Source: an uncultured Sutterella sp.
GTDB taxonomy: Bacteria; Pseudomonadota; Gammaproteobacteria; Burkholderiales; Burkholderiaceae_F
NCBI GenBank assembly: GCA_934249275.1
Contig: CAKQKT010000084.1
Span: 1-8,388, forward strand
Direction: 5' to 3'
DNA: 8,388 nucleotides
Part shown: one piece after another, positions 1 through 6,547 of the stretch
Position numbering within the stretch: the first letter of the stretch is position 1
Layout: each line of letters opens with the position of its first letter
Notes under the pieces: generated by a model
Database searches by the model: none
What the model was told of the DNA's origin: nothing
Seen by the model: the letters and a program-made list of their open reading frames with translations, nothing else
Made by a program: the position numbers and the translations under genes

Positions 1-74
1 GCCGTCACCGTCGTATCAACGCCATCGCTGTCACGCAGGAAAGGCAGCAGAGTCCAATTATTCGTTTCAAACAT
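1..74 (-). CDS. N-terminal fragment of an unidentified protein, cut by the window edge
   Basis: An ATG on the minus strand (bases 74-72) opens a frame that stays open to the window edge, giving 24 codons that begin MFETNNWTLLPFLRDSDGVD. It starts 24 bases after the stop of the phosphomannomutase gene on the same strand, so it could be the next gene of that transcript. I do not recognise the family, and the fragment holds no diagnostic motif. The ribosome-binding site is weak: there is no clear GGAG-like run in the ten or so bases before the ATG. Support is therefore only position, strand and an open frame too short to be significant by itself. Confidence 0.4.
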   Translation of the reverse strand, partial: MFETNNWTLLPFLRDSDGVDTTVT

Positions 75-98
75 AGACAAAATTCAGACCATGTTTTC

Positions 99-1481
99 TC
101 AGAAAGGAAGTTCAAGCGACGGATCAACCTTCAGCAGCACTTGCGCAAAGGTCTTCTTGATCCGCTCAAGCGCTTCGGGCGTATCGCCTTCCAAACGAAG
201 CACCACAACCGGCGTCGTATTGGAAGAGCGCGCCAGCGCAAAGCCGTCGCTCCATTCAACTCGAACACCGTCGATCGTAATCACATCCAACGCATCATCA
301 AAGCGGGCTTCCTTCTGAAGGCGTGCAATAAAAGCCTTGTTTTCACCTTCAGCCATGCGAATCTGCAGCTCTGGCGTATTGACGGCACTGGGAAGAGCCT
401 CAAGGACAGCGGAGGGATCCGCGTCACGGGAGAGAATTTCAAGAATGCGAGCACCGGCATAAACGCCGTCATCAAACCCCGGCCAACGGCCGTCATTAAA
501 GAAGAGATGACCGGACATCTCGCCCGCGAACGGCGCTCCCGTCTCGCGAAGCTTGGCCTTGACAAGAGAATGGCCCGTGCGGCTGATCGTCGGAATGCCG
601 CCGCAAGCCTCGATCCAAGGCACCAGACGACGCGTGCACTTGACGTCGTAAACAATCTGAGCGCCGGGATGATGTGCAAGGATATCCTTTGCAAAGAGCA
701 TCATCTGTCGATCCGGGTAGATGATCGAGCCAGACTTTGTCACCACGCCAAGACGATCGCCGTCACCGTCAAAGGCAAGGCCCAGCTCAATGCCTTCCTC
801 ACGGACAGCTTTCCTGAGGTCTTCCAGATTGGCGGGCTTGGACGGATCGGGATGATGGTTGGGGAAGTTGCCGTCAACGTCCGTGTAGAGTTCCGTCACC
901 TCGCAGCCGAGCGACTTGAACAGCTTGGCCGCCACAGGACCGGCAACGCCATTGCCGGCATCAATCGCAATGCGCATGGGCCGTGCGAGACGCACATCGG
1001 ACAACACGCGCTGAAGATAGGCAGGCACCACATCCTCGCGGCGAATGGTCCCCGGCACCTCAGCCGTGCGCCAATCCTCTTTTTCAATGCGCTCGCGAAT
1101 ATTCTGAATCTGGTCGGCGAAAAGCGTAATTCCGCCGATCATCATCTTGAGGCCGTTGTATTCTGGCGGATTGTGAGAGCCGGTTACCGCAACTCCGGTG
1201 CCGTTGCCAAAATGAACGGTGGCAAAGTAGAGAACGGGCGTAGGCACCATGCCGATGTCGATGACGTCAACGCCGGCGGCGGTAATGCCGTCCATCAATG
1301 CGTTAGCAAGGCGCTCGCCGGACAGACGGCCGTCACGACCCACGCAAAACGAGACCGCACCGGATTCAAACGCCATCGAGCCGAGCACGCGGCCCACCTG
1401 GCGGACCGCCTCCTCCGTCAAGGTTTTGTCAACGATGCCGCGAATGTCATATGCCTTAAAAATGGAGGCGTCAGGCGCCAT
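99..1481 (-). CDS. manB: Phosphomannomutase/phosphoglucomutase (AlgC/ManB type)
   Basis: This is a 460-residue cytoplasmic alpha-D-phosphohexomutase. The family interconverts the 6-phosphates and 1-phosphates of mannose and glucose, feeding nucleotide-sugar synthesis for LPS and other surface glycans. The four signature regions are all present in order: the phosphoserine loop TGSHNP (catalytic Ser about 102), the metal site DGDGD (Asp 238, 240, 242), the sugar-specificity loop GEMSGH (320-325) and the phosphate-binding loop RSSNTTP (418-424). The GEMSGH loop and the length match AlgC (about 463 residues), which acts on both sugars. I chose the ATG at 1481 because AGGAGAGAG lies just upstream and the protein then starts directly at the family N-terminus (FKAYDIRG). 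The frame extends upstream to 1655, but that extension is not family-like. The gene is divergent from the heptose operon. Its exact substrate preference cannot be read from sequence, so manB versus algC naming is arbitrary. Confidence 0.95.
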   Translation of the reverse strand: MAPDASIFKAYDIRGIVDKTLTEEAVRQVGRVLGSMAFESGAVSFCVGRDGRLSGERLANALMDGITAAGVDVIDIGMVPTPVLYFATVHFGNGTGVAVTGSHNPPEYNGLKMMIGGITLFADQIQNIRERIEKEDWRTAEVPGTIRREDVVPAYLQRVLSDVRLARPMRIAIDAGNGVAGPVAAKLFKSLGCEVTELYTDVDGNFPNHHPDPSKPANLEDLRKAVREEGIELGLAFDGDGDRLGVVTKSGSIIYPDRQMMLFAKDILAHHPGAQIVYDVKCTRRLVPWIEACGGIPTISRTGHSLVKAKLRETGAPFAGEMSGHLFFNDGRWPGFDDGVYAGARILEILSRDADPSAVLEALPSAVNTPELQIRMAEGENKAFIARLQKEARFDDALDVITIDGVRVEWSDGFALARSSNTTPVVVLRLEGDTPEALERIKKTFAQVLLKVDPSLELPF

Positions 1482-1550
1482 AATCTCTCTCCTCGTAACC
1501 ATCCCGCATTCACCGAAACCCATCCGGCTCTTCTTGCAGGCAATTAGATA

Positions 1551-1579
1551 ATTGTAGCCAATCGGGAACTTGCACCCAA
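1551..1579 (-). promoter_or_regulatory. Candidate sigma70 promoter for the phosphomannomutase gene
   Basis: On the minus strand a -10-like TACAAT (1556-1551) lies 17 bases after a -35-like TTGGGT (1579-1574). Transcription would start near 1544, giving a leader of about 60 bases before the ATG at 1481. The -10 matches the consensus at 5 of 6 positions and the -35 at about half. The spacing is ideal and the site lies in the divergent intergenic region, but this is pattern matching only. Confidence 0.4.
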
Positions 1580-1639
1580 AACACGATTGAAACCTTTGGC
1601 AAACGTGGAAACAAACCAACAGGACGACCCGGCAACCAT

Positions 1640-1645
1640 TACAAT
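1640..1645 (+). promoter_or_regulatory. Possible -10 box for the heptose operon
   Basis: TACAAT on the plus strand, 49 bases before the hldA start codon, would give a leader of about 43 bases. No acceptable -35 hexamer lies at 16-18 bases upstream (CAACAG is there), so this promoter is weakly supported or needs an activator. A TTGGCA at 1596-1601 is too far upstream to pair with it. The rest of the 213-bp divergent region (1482-1694) shows no gene or clear repeat. Confidence 0.22.
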
Positions 1646-1694
1646 CAGGGCACATCTACCACCATGGCGGACTACTGAGCCGCACACAAGTTTT

Positions 1695-2615
1695 ATGGAC
1701 AAACAGACCCTTTCCAAAGCCCGCGTTCTCGTGACGGGCGATGCCATGCTGGACCGCTACTGGTTTGGCGACGCCGAACGCATCTCCCCTGAAGCGCCCG
1801 TCCCCGTTGTGCGCATCAGCCGGACAGAAGAACGCCTCGGCGGAGCGGCAAACGTTGCGGTCAACATTGCAAGCGTAGGCGCCAGTCCCTCCCTGCTCTG
1901 CGTCGTCGGCGATGACGAACCCGGCAGAACCCTCGAGCGCTTCGCACGCGAACAGGGCATCACGCCTCACTTCCAATTCGACAACTCTCTCAATACGACC
2001 GTTAAACTGCGCGTCGTTGCCCGTCAGCAGCAGATGCTTCGCTGCGACTTTGAATCCCATCCCGCTGACGAAGTTCTCAGCAAGCACCTCGACAAATTCC
2101 GCGTCCTTCTTGCCGAACACGACGTTCTGATTCTCTCCGACTATGGCAAGGGCGGCCTTTCGCACATCGTCACCATGATTGCCATGGCACGAGACGCCGG
2201 CATTCCGGTTCTCATCGACCCCAAGGGAGACGACTATTCTCGATATCGAGGCGCCACCCTGCTCACACCCAACCGAGCCGAACTTCGTCAGGTCGTCGGA
2301 TCCTGGAAAACGGAAGAGGAACTTACCGCCAAGGCACAGAACCTTCGCACCGAACTCAACCTCAAGTACCTTCTTCTCACTCGAAGCGAAGAAGGCATGA
2401 CCCTTTACTTTGAAGGCGGTCAGATTACCGTACCCACACAGGCACGCGAAGTCTACGACGTCTCGGGGGCGGGCGACACCGTCATTGCCATCCTCGCCAC
2501 CATGCTCGCCACGGGCATGCCCATCGAAGAGGCTGTCCGCACTGCCAATCGTGCTGCCGGCGTAGTTGTCGGCAAGCTTGGCACCGCCACTGTTTCTTAT
2601 GAAGAACTCTTTTAA
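1695..2615 (+). CDS. hldA: D-glycero-beta-D-manno-heptose-7-phosphate kinase (HldE kinase domain as a separate protein)
   Basis: This PfkB/ribokinase-family protein of 306 residues phosphorylates D-glycero-D-manno-heptose 7-phosphate at C1, giving the 1,7-bisphosphate for ADP-heptose synthesis. The N-terminal VTGDAMLDRYWFG segment (13-25), the substrate-side LGGAANVA motif (48-55), SDYGKGGL (148-155), the TPNRAE segment (191-196) and the ATP/anion-hole motif DVSGAGDT (255-262, catalytic Asp about 261) are all typical of the HldE kinase domain. The protein ends right after this domain: the adenylyltransferase half found fused in E. coli HldE is encoded separately at 4204-4698. I chose the ATG at 1695 because the family N-terminus begins there. 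The frame runs back to an ATG at 1587, but the extra 36 residues are not family-like. The ribosome-binding site is poor (ACAAG). It is the first gene of the operon, with hldD 12 bases downstream. Confidence 0.95.
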   Translation: MDKQTLSKARVLVTGDAMLDRYWFGDAERISPEAPVPVVRISRTEERLGGAANVAVNIASVGASPSLLCVVGDDEPGRTLERFAREQGITPHFQFDNSLNTTVKLRVVARQQQMLRCDFESHPADEVLSKHLDKFRVLLAEHDVLILSDYGKGGLSHIVTMIAMARDAGIPVLIDPKGDDYSRYRGATLLTPNRAELRQVVGSWKTEEELTAKAQNLRTELNLKYLLLTRSEEGMTLYFEGGQITVPTQAREVYDVSGAGDTVIAILATMLATGMPIEEAVRTANRAAGVVVGKLGTATVSYEELF

Positions 2616-2627
2616 GGATTGACTGCC

Positions 2628-3632
2628 ATGAGCATTCTCGTCACCGGTGCCGCCGGCTTCATCGGCTGCAACAACGTTCTCGCCCTCAACAAGCGTGGAA
2701 TCACCGACATCATTGCCGTCGACAACCTGGAGCGCGGCGAAAAGTACCAAAATCTTGCCAAATGCAGCATTTCCGACTACTTTGACAAGCGCGACTTCAT
2801 TGCCCGCGTCCGCGATCGTTCCGCTCCAAAGCCTGAAGCGATCTTCCATCAAGGCGCCTGTTCCGACACGATGGAACATGACGGCAAGTACATGATGGAG
2901 AACAACTACCGATATACGCTTGAGCTTTACCGCTGGGCGCAGGAATTGGGCATCCCCTTCATCTACGCCTCCTCCGCCGCTACGTACGGAGCACATCAGG
3001 AATTCATCGAAGACGTTCGCTACGAAGGGCCTCTCAACGTTTACGGCTACTCCAAGTACCTTTTCGATCAGGTGCTCCGCCGCGAAATGAACAGCCTGCG
3101 AGCTCCCGTGATCGGCCTGCGCTACTTCAACGTCTACGGTCCGAACGAACAGCACAAGGGCCGCATGGCCTCCGTCGCCTTCCACCAGTACTTCCAGTAC
3201 CGCCGCACCGGCAAGGTGAAGCTTTTCGAAGGCTGCCTCGGTTATGGCAACGGCGAACAGTCCCGCGACTTCGTCTACGTTGGCGACGTCTGCAAGGTGC
3301 TTCTGCACTTCCTTGACAAGCCGGTCTCCGGCATCTACAACTGCGGCACGGGACGTGCTCAGCCGTTCAATGACATTGCCCTTTCCGTAATCAACGCCCT
3401 GCGCGAAAACGAAGGCAAGAGCCAGCTCTCGCTTGCCGAAGCCGTTGCCTCAGGCGAACTCGAATATATTGCGTTCCCCGAAGCCCTCAAGGGCAAGTAT
3501 CAGGCCTTCACCCAGGCCAACCTCGAAAACCTGCGCAAAGCCGGCTGCGACGTTGAATTCCGCACGGTTCAGGAAGGCACTCGCGAATACATGCAGAACC
3601 TGCTCGCCGCCTTCCCGAATGTGGATGAATAA
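2628..3632 (+). CDS. hldD: ADP-L-glycero-D-manno-heptose 6-epimerase
   Basis: HldD (RfaD/WaaD) is an NADP-dependent extended short-chain dehydrogenase. It inverts C6 of ADP-D-glycero-D-manno-heptose to give the L,D form used for the LPS inner core. The 334 residues show the Rossmann motif GAAGFIG (7-13), the catalytic YxxxK (Tyr 139, Lys 143 in NVYGYSKY) and the HldD-specific stretch RYFNVYGPNEQHKGRMAS (165-182). The Lys about 177 in that stretch corresponds to the second catalytic base known in the E. coli enzyme. The protein is slightly longer than E. coli HldD (310) and similar to betaproteobacterial versions. The ATG at 2628 is preceded by AAGGA (2614-2618), which overlaps the hldA stop. 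An in-frame TTG at 2619 sits too close to that site to be the start. The stop codon overlaps the gmhB start by one base. Confidence 0.96.
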   Translation: MSILVTGAAGFIGCNNVLALNKRGITDIIAVDNLERGEKYQNLAKCSISDYFDKRDFIARVRDRSAPKPEAIFHQGACSDTMEHDGKYMMENNYRYTLELYRWAQELGIPFIYASSAATYGAHQEFIEDVRYEGPLNVYGYSKYLFDQVLRREMNSLRAPVIGLRYFNVYGPNEQHKGRMASVAFHQYFQYRRTGKVKLFEGCLGYGNGEQSRDFVYVGDVCKVLLHFLDKPVSGIYNCGTGRAQPFNDIALSVINALRENEGKSQLSLAEAVASGELEYIAFPEALKGKYQAFTQANLENLRKAGCDVEFRTVQEGTREYMQNLLAAFPNVDE

Positions 3633-4207
3633 TGGCTAAAGCCGCTTTTCTCGACCGCGACGGCGTGATCAACATCGATCATGCCTACGTCCATACAATC
3701 GAGGAGTTCGACTGGGTATCCGGCGTTCTTGAGGCCGCTCGCATCCTCTCGGAGGCCGGTTACCTGCTCGTCGTAGTGACCAACCAGTCCGGCATCGGTC
3801 GCGGCTACTACGACGAGGCGGACTTTGCACGCCTCACCGATTGGATGAAAGCACGCTTTGCCGAATCGGGAGCGCCGATAGCAGGCGTGTACTTCTGCCC
3901 TCACCATCCTGAAAAGGCGAATCCGGCGTATCGAATTGACTGCAACTGCAGAAAACCTCGTCCCGGCATGCTCCTCAAAGCCGCCGAAGATCTCAACATA
4001 GATCTCACAGCATCAATCATGTTTGGGGACAAGCCGGGGGACATGACGGCCGGACGCGCCGCTGGCTGCATCGAACGTGTACAGCTCGGCACCGACGGTC
4101 TTGAAACGCCTGTTCCCTCCGAGGATGCAACGCGCGCCTTCAAGAATCTGTTCGACGCCGTCAATTCCCCGTGGTTCAAACAACTCAAGAAAAGGAGTCT
4201 TCCGTGA
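3632..4207 (+). CDS. gmhB: D-glycero-beta-D-manno-heptose 1,7-bisphosphate 7-phosphatase
   Basis: GmhB is a small HAD-superfamily phosphatase that removes the 7-phosphate from heptose 1,7-bisphosphate, the step between the HldA and HldC reactions. The 191 residues equal the length of the E. coli enzyme. HAD motif I is LDRDG (nucleophile Asp 8, acid Asp 10), motif II is VTNQSG (49-54) and motif IV is GDKPGD (132-137). The structural zinc site is present as CPHH (89-92) and CNC (104-106), which separates GmhB from the histidinol-phosphatase-like relatives lacking it. Translation is coupled: the ATG overlaps the hldD stop (TAATG at 3630-3634), and the end overlaps the hldC start by four bases (GTGA). 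No strong separate ribosome-binding site is visible. Confidence 0.95.
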   Translation: MAKAAFLDRDGVINIDHAYVHTIEEFDWVSGVLEAARILSEAGYLLVVVTNQSGIGRGYYDEADFARLTDWMKARFAESGAPIAGVYFCPHHPEKANPAYRIDCNCRKPRPGMLLKAAEDLNIDLTASIMFGDKPGDMTAGRAAGCIERVQLGTDGLETPVPSEDATRAFKNLFDAVNSPWFKQLKKRSLP

Positions 4208-4698
4208 GCACCCGCCTGCCTCCTCCCGACTTCGAAAACAAGATCTGCAAACTGGACGAACTCGCCGAACGTGCCCGCGCACTTCCGCATCCGATCGTCA
4301 TGACCAACGGCGTCTTTGACATCCTGCATCGCGGTCATGTCACATACCTTGCTCAAGCTCGAAATCTTGGTGCAAGTCTCATTGTTGCAATCAACAGCGA
4401 CGCATCCGTCAAGATGCTGGGCAAGGGCGACGACCGTCCGATCAATACGGAAGCAGACCGGGCCGCCGTATTAGCCTCTCTCGAATCCGTTTCGCTTGTA
4501 GTTGTCTTCGGTGACAAAGTGCCGCTCAAAGCAATTGAACTCGGCCATCCCGACATCTACGTAAAAGGCGGCGACTACCGCATCGAGGATCTCCCCGAAG
4601 CCAAGCTTGCCGCCACCTGGGGTGCCAAAACCGTCACCGTTCAGTTCGAACACGAACGCTCCACCACGGCTCTCTTGAAGAAAGTCCGAAGCGCGTGA
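4204..4698 (+). CDS. hldC: D-glycero-beta-D-manno-heptose 1-phosphate adenylyltransferase (HldE nucleotidyltransferase domain as a separate protein)
   Basis: This 164-residue cytidylyltransferase-fold enzyme joins ATP and heptose 1-phosphate to give ADP-D-glycero-D-manno-heptose, which HldD then epimerises. The nucleotide-binding motif is TNGVFDILHRGH (34-45, HxGH histidines 42 and 45). It is followed by VAINSD (61-66), KGGDY (121-125) and the C-terminal RSTTALLKK (152-160), the ATP-contacting ST loop of the family. It matches the C-terminal half of E. coli HldE, here unlinked from the kinase by two genes. The start is GTG at 4204, chosen because AAGGAG (4192-4197) is six bases upstream. An earlier GTG in frame at 4171 would run through that site. 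It is the last operon gene, with a terminator 19 bases downstream. Also called rfaE2. Confidence 0.94.
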   Translation: MSTRLPPPDFENKICKLDELAERARALPHPIVMTNGVFDILHRGHVTYLAQARNLGASLIVAINSDASVKMLGKGDDRPINTEADRAAVLASLESVSLVVVFGDKVPLKAIELGHPDIYVKGGDYRIEDLPEAKLAATWGAKTVTVQFEHERSTTALLKKVRSA

Positions 4699-4717
4699 TC
4701 CGTATTCCAATAAAACC

Positions 4718-4749
4718 AAACCCGCACGGCCAAGGCCTGTGCGGGTTTT
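4718..4749. terminator. Bidirectional rho-independent terminator between hldC and galU
   Basis: A perfect 10-bp inverted repeat (AAACCCGCAC / GTGCGGGTTT) flanks an inner GGCC-AA-GGCC that can extend the stem with one bulged T. Read on the plus strand it ends in TTTT after the hldC stop. Read on the minus strand the stem is followed by TTTGGTTTTATT after the galU stop. Both genes converge here, so one hairpin probably ends both transcripts. Confidence 0.85.
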
Positions 4750-4771
4750 GTCATTGATTAGATGAACAAGG

Positions 4772-5611
4772 TCAATTGATCTTGAAGCCGCGCTTGCGGG
4801 CAAAGTGTATGGTCGCGTCAAGGAATCCCTGCTTGCTGCCGCAGTCAAAACGCGTGCCTTCGAAACGATGAGCGTAGGTCGGAATCTCTTCGAGAGATGC
4901 CGCAATACCGTCCGTCAGTTGAATTTCTCCACCGACCCCCGCCGTAACCTTCTCCAGATAGTCAAAAACTTCGGGTTCGAAAACATAGCGGCCGATCACA
5001 GCCATGCGGGACGGCGCGACCTTTGGATCGGGCTTTTCGACAATGCCGCGCATCTGAGAAGTCTGGAGGCTTGTATCATCCACGCTCACGATGCCGTATT
5101 TGTTCGTCGCTTCCGGAGCGACATCCTGAACGGCCACAACGGAGCCACCGCCATGAGCTTCACGAACTGCCGTCAACTGGCCGATGCAGGACTTCGACGC
5201 ATCAACGAGATCGTCAGCCAGCATGACGCCAAAGGGTTCGTCACCCACAACAGGCTTGGCACAAAGAACCGCATGTCCAAGACCGAGCGCTTTCGGCTGG
5301 CGAATGTAGATGCACTTGACGCCGGCAGGCACAATGCCGCGAACGAGTTCCAACAGCTCTGCCTTGCCTTTTTCCTCAAGTTCTCGCTCAAGTTCTGGAT
5401 AGGAATCGAAATGATCTTCAATGGCTCGCTTGTTGCGACCGGTCACAAAGATCATTTCGGTAATGCCCGCCGCGGCTGCTTCTGCAACAGCATATTGAAT
5501 CAGAGGCATATCGACCACAGGGAGCATCTCCTTGGGCATCGCCTTTGTGGCGGGGAGAAAGCGGGTGCCGAGACCATTGACGGGAAACACGACTTTGCGA
5601 ACAGGCTTCAT
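4772..5611 (-). CDS. galU: UTP-glucose-1-phosphate uridylyltransferase
   Basis: GalU makes UDP-glucose from UTP and glucose 1-phosphate in the cytoplasm. The product feeds LPS core, trehalose/glucan synthesis and, through GalE, UDP-galactose. The 279 residues show the nucleotidyltransferase signature [19 protein letters not shown] (13-31), the metal-binding segment LADD (131-134), VEKP (191-194), the sugar-binding GGEIQLTD (227-234) and the terminal FDCGSK (255-260). The residue before GLGTR is Asn 12, where the family normally has a small residue (PVAGLGTR). The start ATG at 5611 gives the standard N-terminus (VRKVVFPV); its ribosome-binding site is weak. GalU is convergent with hldC and divergent from apaH. 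Its substrate can be made by the hexose-phosphate mutase at 99-1481. GalF-like regulatory paralogues are less likely, since the active-site motifs are intact. Confidence 0.95.
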   Translation of the reverse strand: MKPVRKVVFPVNGLGTRFLPATKAMPKEMLPVVDMPLIQYAVAEAAAAGITEMIFVTGRNKRAIEDHFDSYPELERELEEKGKAELLELVRGIVPAGVKCIYIRQPKALGLGHAVLCAKPVVGDEPFGVMLADDLVDASKSCIGQLTAVREAHGGGSVVAVQDVAPEATNKYGIVSVDDTSLQTSQMRGIVEKPDPKVAPSRMAVIGRYVFEPEVFDYLEKVTAGVGGEIQLTDGIAASLEEIPTYAHRFEGTRFDCGSKQGFLDATIHFARKRGFKIN

Positions 5612-5638
5612 TGTCTTGTTACCAATAAAAAGTACAAT
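5611..5638 (+). promoter_or_regulatory. Candidate promoter for apaH
   Basis: On the plus strand TTGTCT (5611-5616) and TACAAT (5633-5638) are separated by 16 bases and would start transcription near 5645. That would put the 5654-5669 hairpin in a leader of about 70 bases. The -35 element overlaps the galU start codon. The -10 is 5/6 to consensus and the -35 is partial. No equally good minus-strand promoter for galU is visible in the same region. Confidence 0.3.
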
Positions 5639-5653
5639 TAAAAAATTAGGTTT

Positions 5654-5669
5654 GTCCCGCAGTCGGGAC
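5654..5669. repeat. Perfect inverted repeat (hairpin) in the galU-apaH divergent region
   Basis: GTCCCG and CGGGAC form a 6-bp, GC-rich, perfect stem around the four-base loop CAGT, in an otherwise AT-rich 105-bp intergenic region (5612-5716). It could be a regulator-binding palindrome or a leader hairpin for either divergent gene. On the minus strand the stem is followed after about ten bases by TTTTTT, too far for a classical terminator. Confidence 0.45.
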
Positions 5670-5716
5670 TGCTTGCACTGAAATTGTCGTAAAGACTAGC
5701 ACGATTAAAGATTCTT

Positions 5717-6541
5717 ATGGACACGCCCCAGTACTTCGCCATCGGCGACTTGCAAGGCTGTCTCGAAAGCCTGGACGGTCTTCTCGAGCAGCTCCCGGAA
5801 GACGCTCCTCTTATTTTTCTCGGAGATCTCGTCAACCGCGGTCCCGAATCTCTTGCGACGCTTCGCCGCGTCGTTGGTCTTGGCAGCCGTGCCCGCTGTC
5901 TGCTCGGGAACCACGACCTCCATCTTCTCGCCGTTGCGGCCGGTGCAAGCAAAGTTCACAAAAAGGACACGATCGGAGAAATCTTTGAAGCACCCGACGC
6001 TGATGAACTCATCGAATGGCTGCGAAATCAGTCCATCATGATCGAAACAGAAGACGCCGTCTTCGTTCACGCAGGCATTCATCCGCTCTGGACTCTTGAA
6101 AAAGCCAGAGGACTCGCGCGAGAAGCCGAAGCAGTACTGTCGGGGTCCGATTGGAAGGCCATGCTGCAAAAAATGTACGGCAACAGCGACTGGGACGACA
6201 AGCTCGAAGGCGGAGAGCGCATGCAGGCCATTCTCAACTGCTTTACGCGAATGCGCTTCGTCGACAAGAAGACGGCAGCACTCGACTTCAAACAAAAGGA
6301 AGACATCGGTTCGGCCCCAAAACACCTGATTCCCTGGTTTGAATACTCGAAGCGGCCCATGGCCGGAATACCCATCTGCTTCGGGCACTGGTCCATGCTG
6401 GGACTCATCCGCCGCAACGATATTCTGGCAATCGATACCGGATGCCTCTGGGGCGGGAAGCTTACTGCCGTACGCTTTCCAGACCGAAAGATTTTTCAGG
6501 AAGACTGCCCATGCTGGGCAGATCCCTTCAAATATAAATAA
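5717..6541 (+). CDS. apaH: Bis(5'-nucleosyl)-tetraphosphatase, symmetrical (ApaH)
   Basis: ApaH is a PPP-family metallophosphoesterase that splits diadenosine tetraphosphate (Ap4A) into two ADP. In other bacteria it also removes Np4 caps from RNA 5' ends. The 274 residues match the family length. Metal-binding motifs appear in order: GDLQGC (10-15), GDLVNRGP (36-43), GNHD (64-67), HAG (118-120) and FGHW (222-225). The ApaH-specific C-terminal DTGCLWGGKLTAVR (240-253) separates it from other PPP phosphatases. The start ATG at 5717 places the first motif at residue 10, as expected; only a weak AAAG lies upstream. The gene stands alone on the plus strand, with no ksgA or apaG next to it as in E. 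coli. It ends six bases from the convergent acyltransferase gene, with no convincing terminator between. Confidence 0.94.
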   Translation: MDTPQYFAIGDLQGCLESLDGLLEQLPEDAPLIFLGDLVNRGPESLATLRRVVGLGSRARCLLGNHDLHLLAVAAGASKVHKKDTIGEIFEAPDADELIEWLRNQSIMIETEDAVFVHAGIHPLWTLEKARGLAREAEAVLSGSDWKAMLQKMYGNSDWDDKLEGGERMQAILNCFTRMRFVDKKTAALDFKQKEDIGSAPKHLIPWFEYSKRPMAGIPICFGHWSMLGLIRRNDILAIDTGCLWGGKLTAVRFPDRKIFQEDCPCWADPFKYK

Positions 6542-6547
6542 TCCGCC

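Noticed and set aside
141..1547. A 468-codon plus-strand frame opposite the phosphomannomutase gene
   Set aside because: The minus-strand frame has every catalytic motif of the family. The plus-strand product is rich in Arg, His and Ala with no recognisable domain, as expected for a shadow frame.
1482..1655. N-terminal extension of the phosphomannomutase gene up to 1655
   Set aside because: The ATG at 1481 has a strong AGGAG site and starts at the conserved N-terminus. The extension would also run through the proposed promoter.
1587..1694. N-terminal extension of hldA to an ATG at 1587
   Set aside because: The extra 36 residues have no family similarity and cover the divergent promoter region; the family N-terminus begins at 1695.
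1656..3308. A 550-codon open frame antisense to hldA and hldD
   Set aside because: It lies in register opposite two well-supported genes and crosses their junction. Its translation resembles no family I know, and it has no sensible start context. Long antisense frames are common opposite GC-biased genes that rarely use TTA, CTA and TCA codons.
4805..5641. A 278-codon plus-strand frame opposite galU
   Set aside because: galU on the minus strand is fully supported by motifs, and this frame shows no domain.
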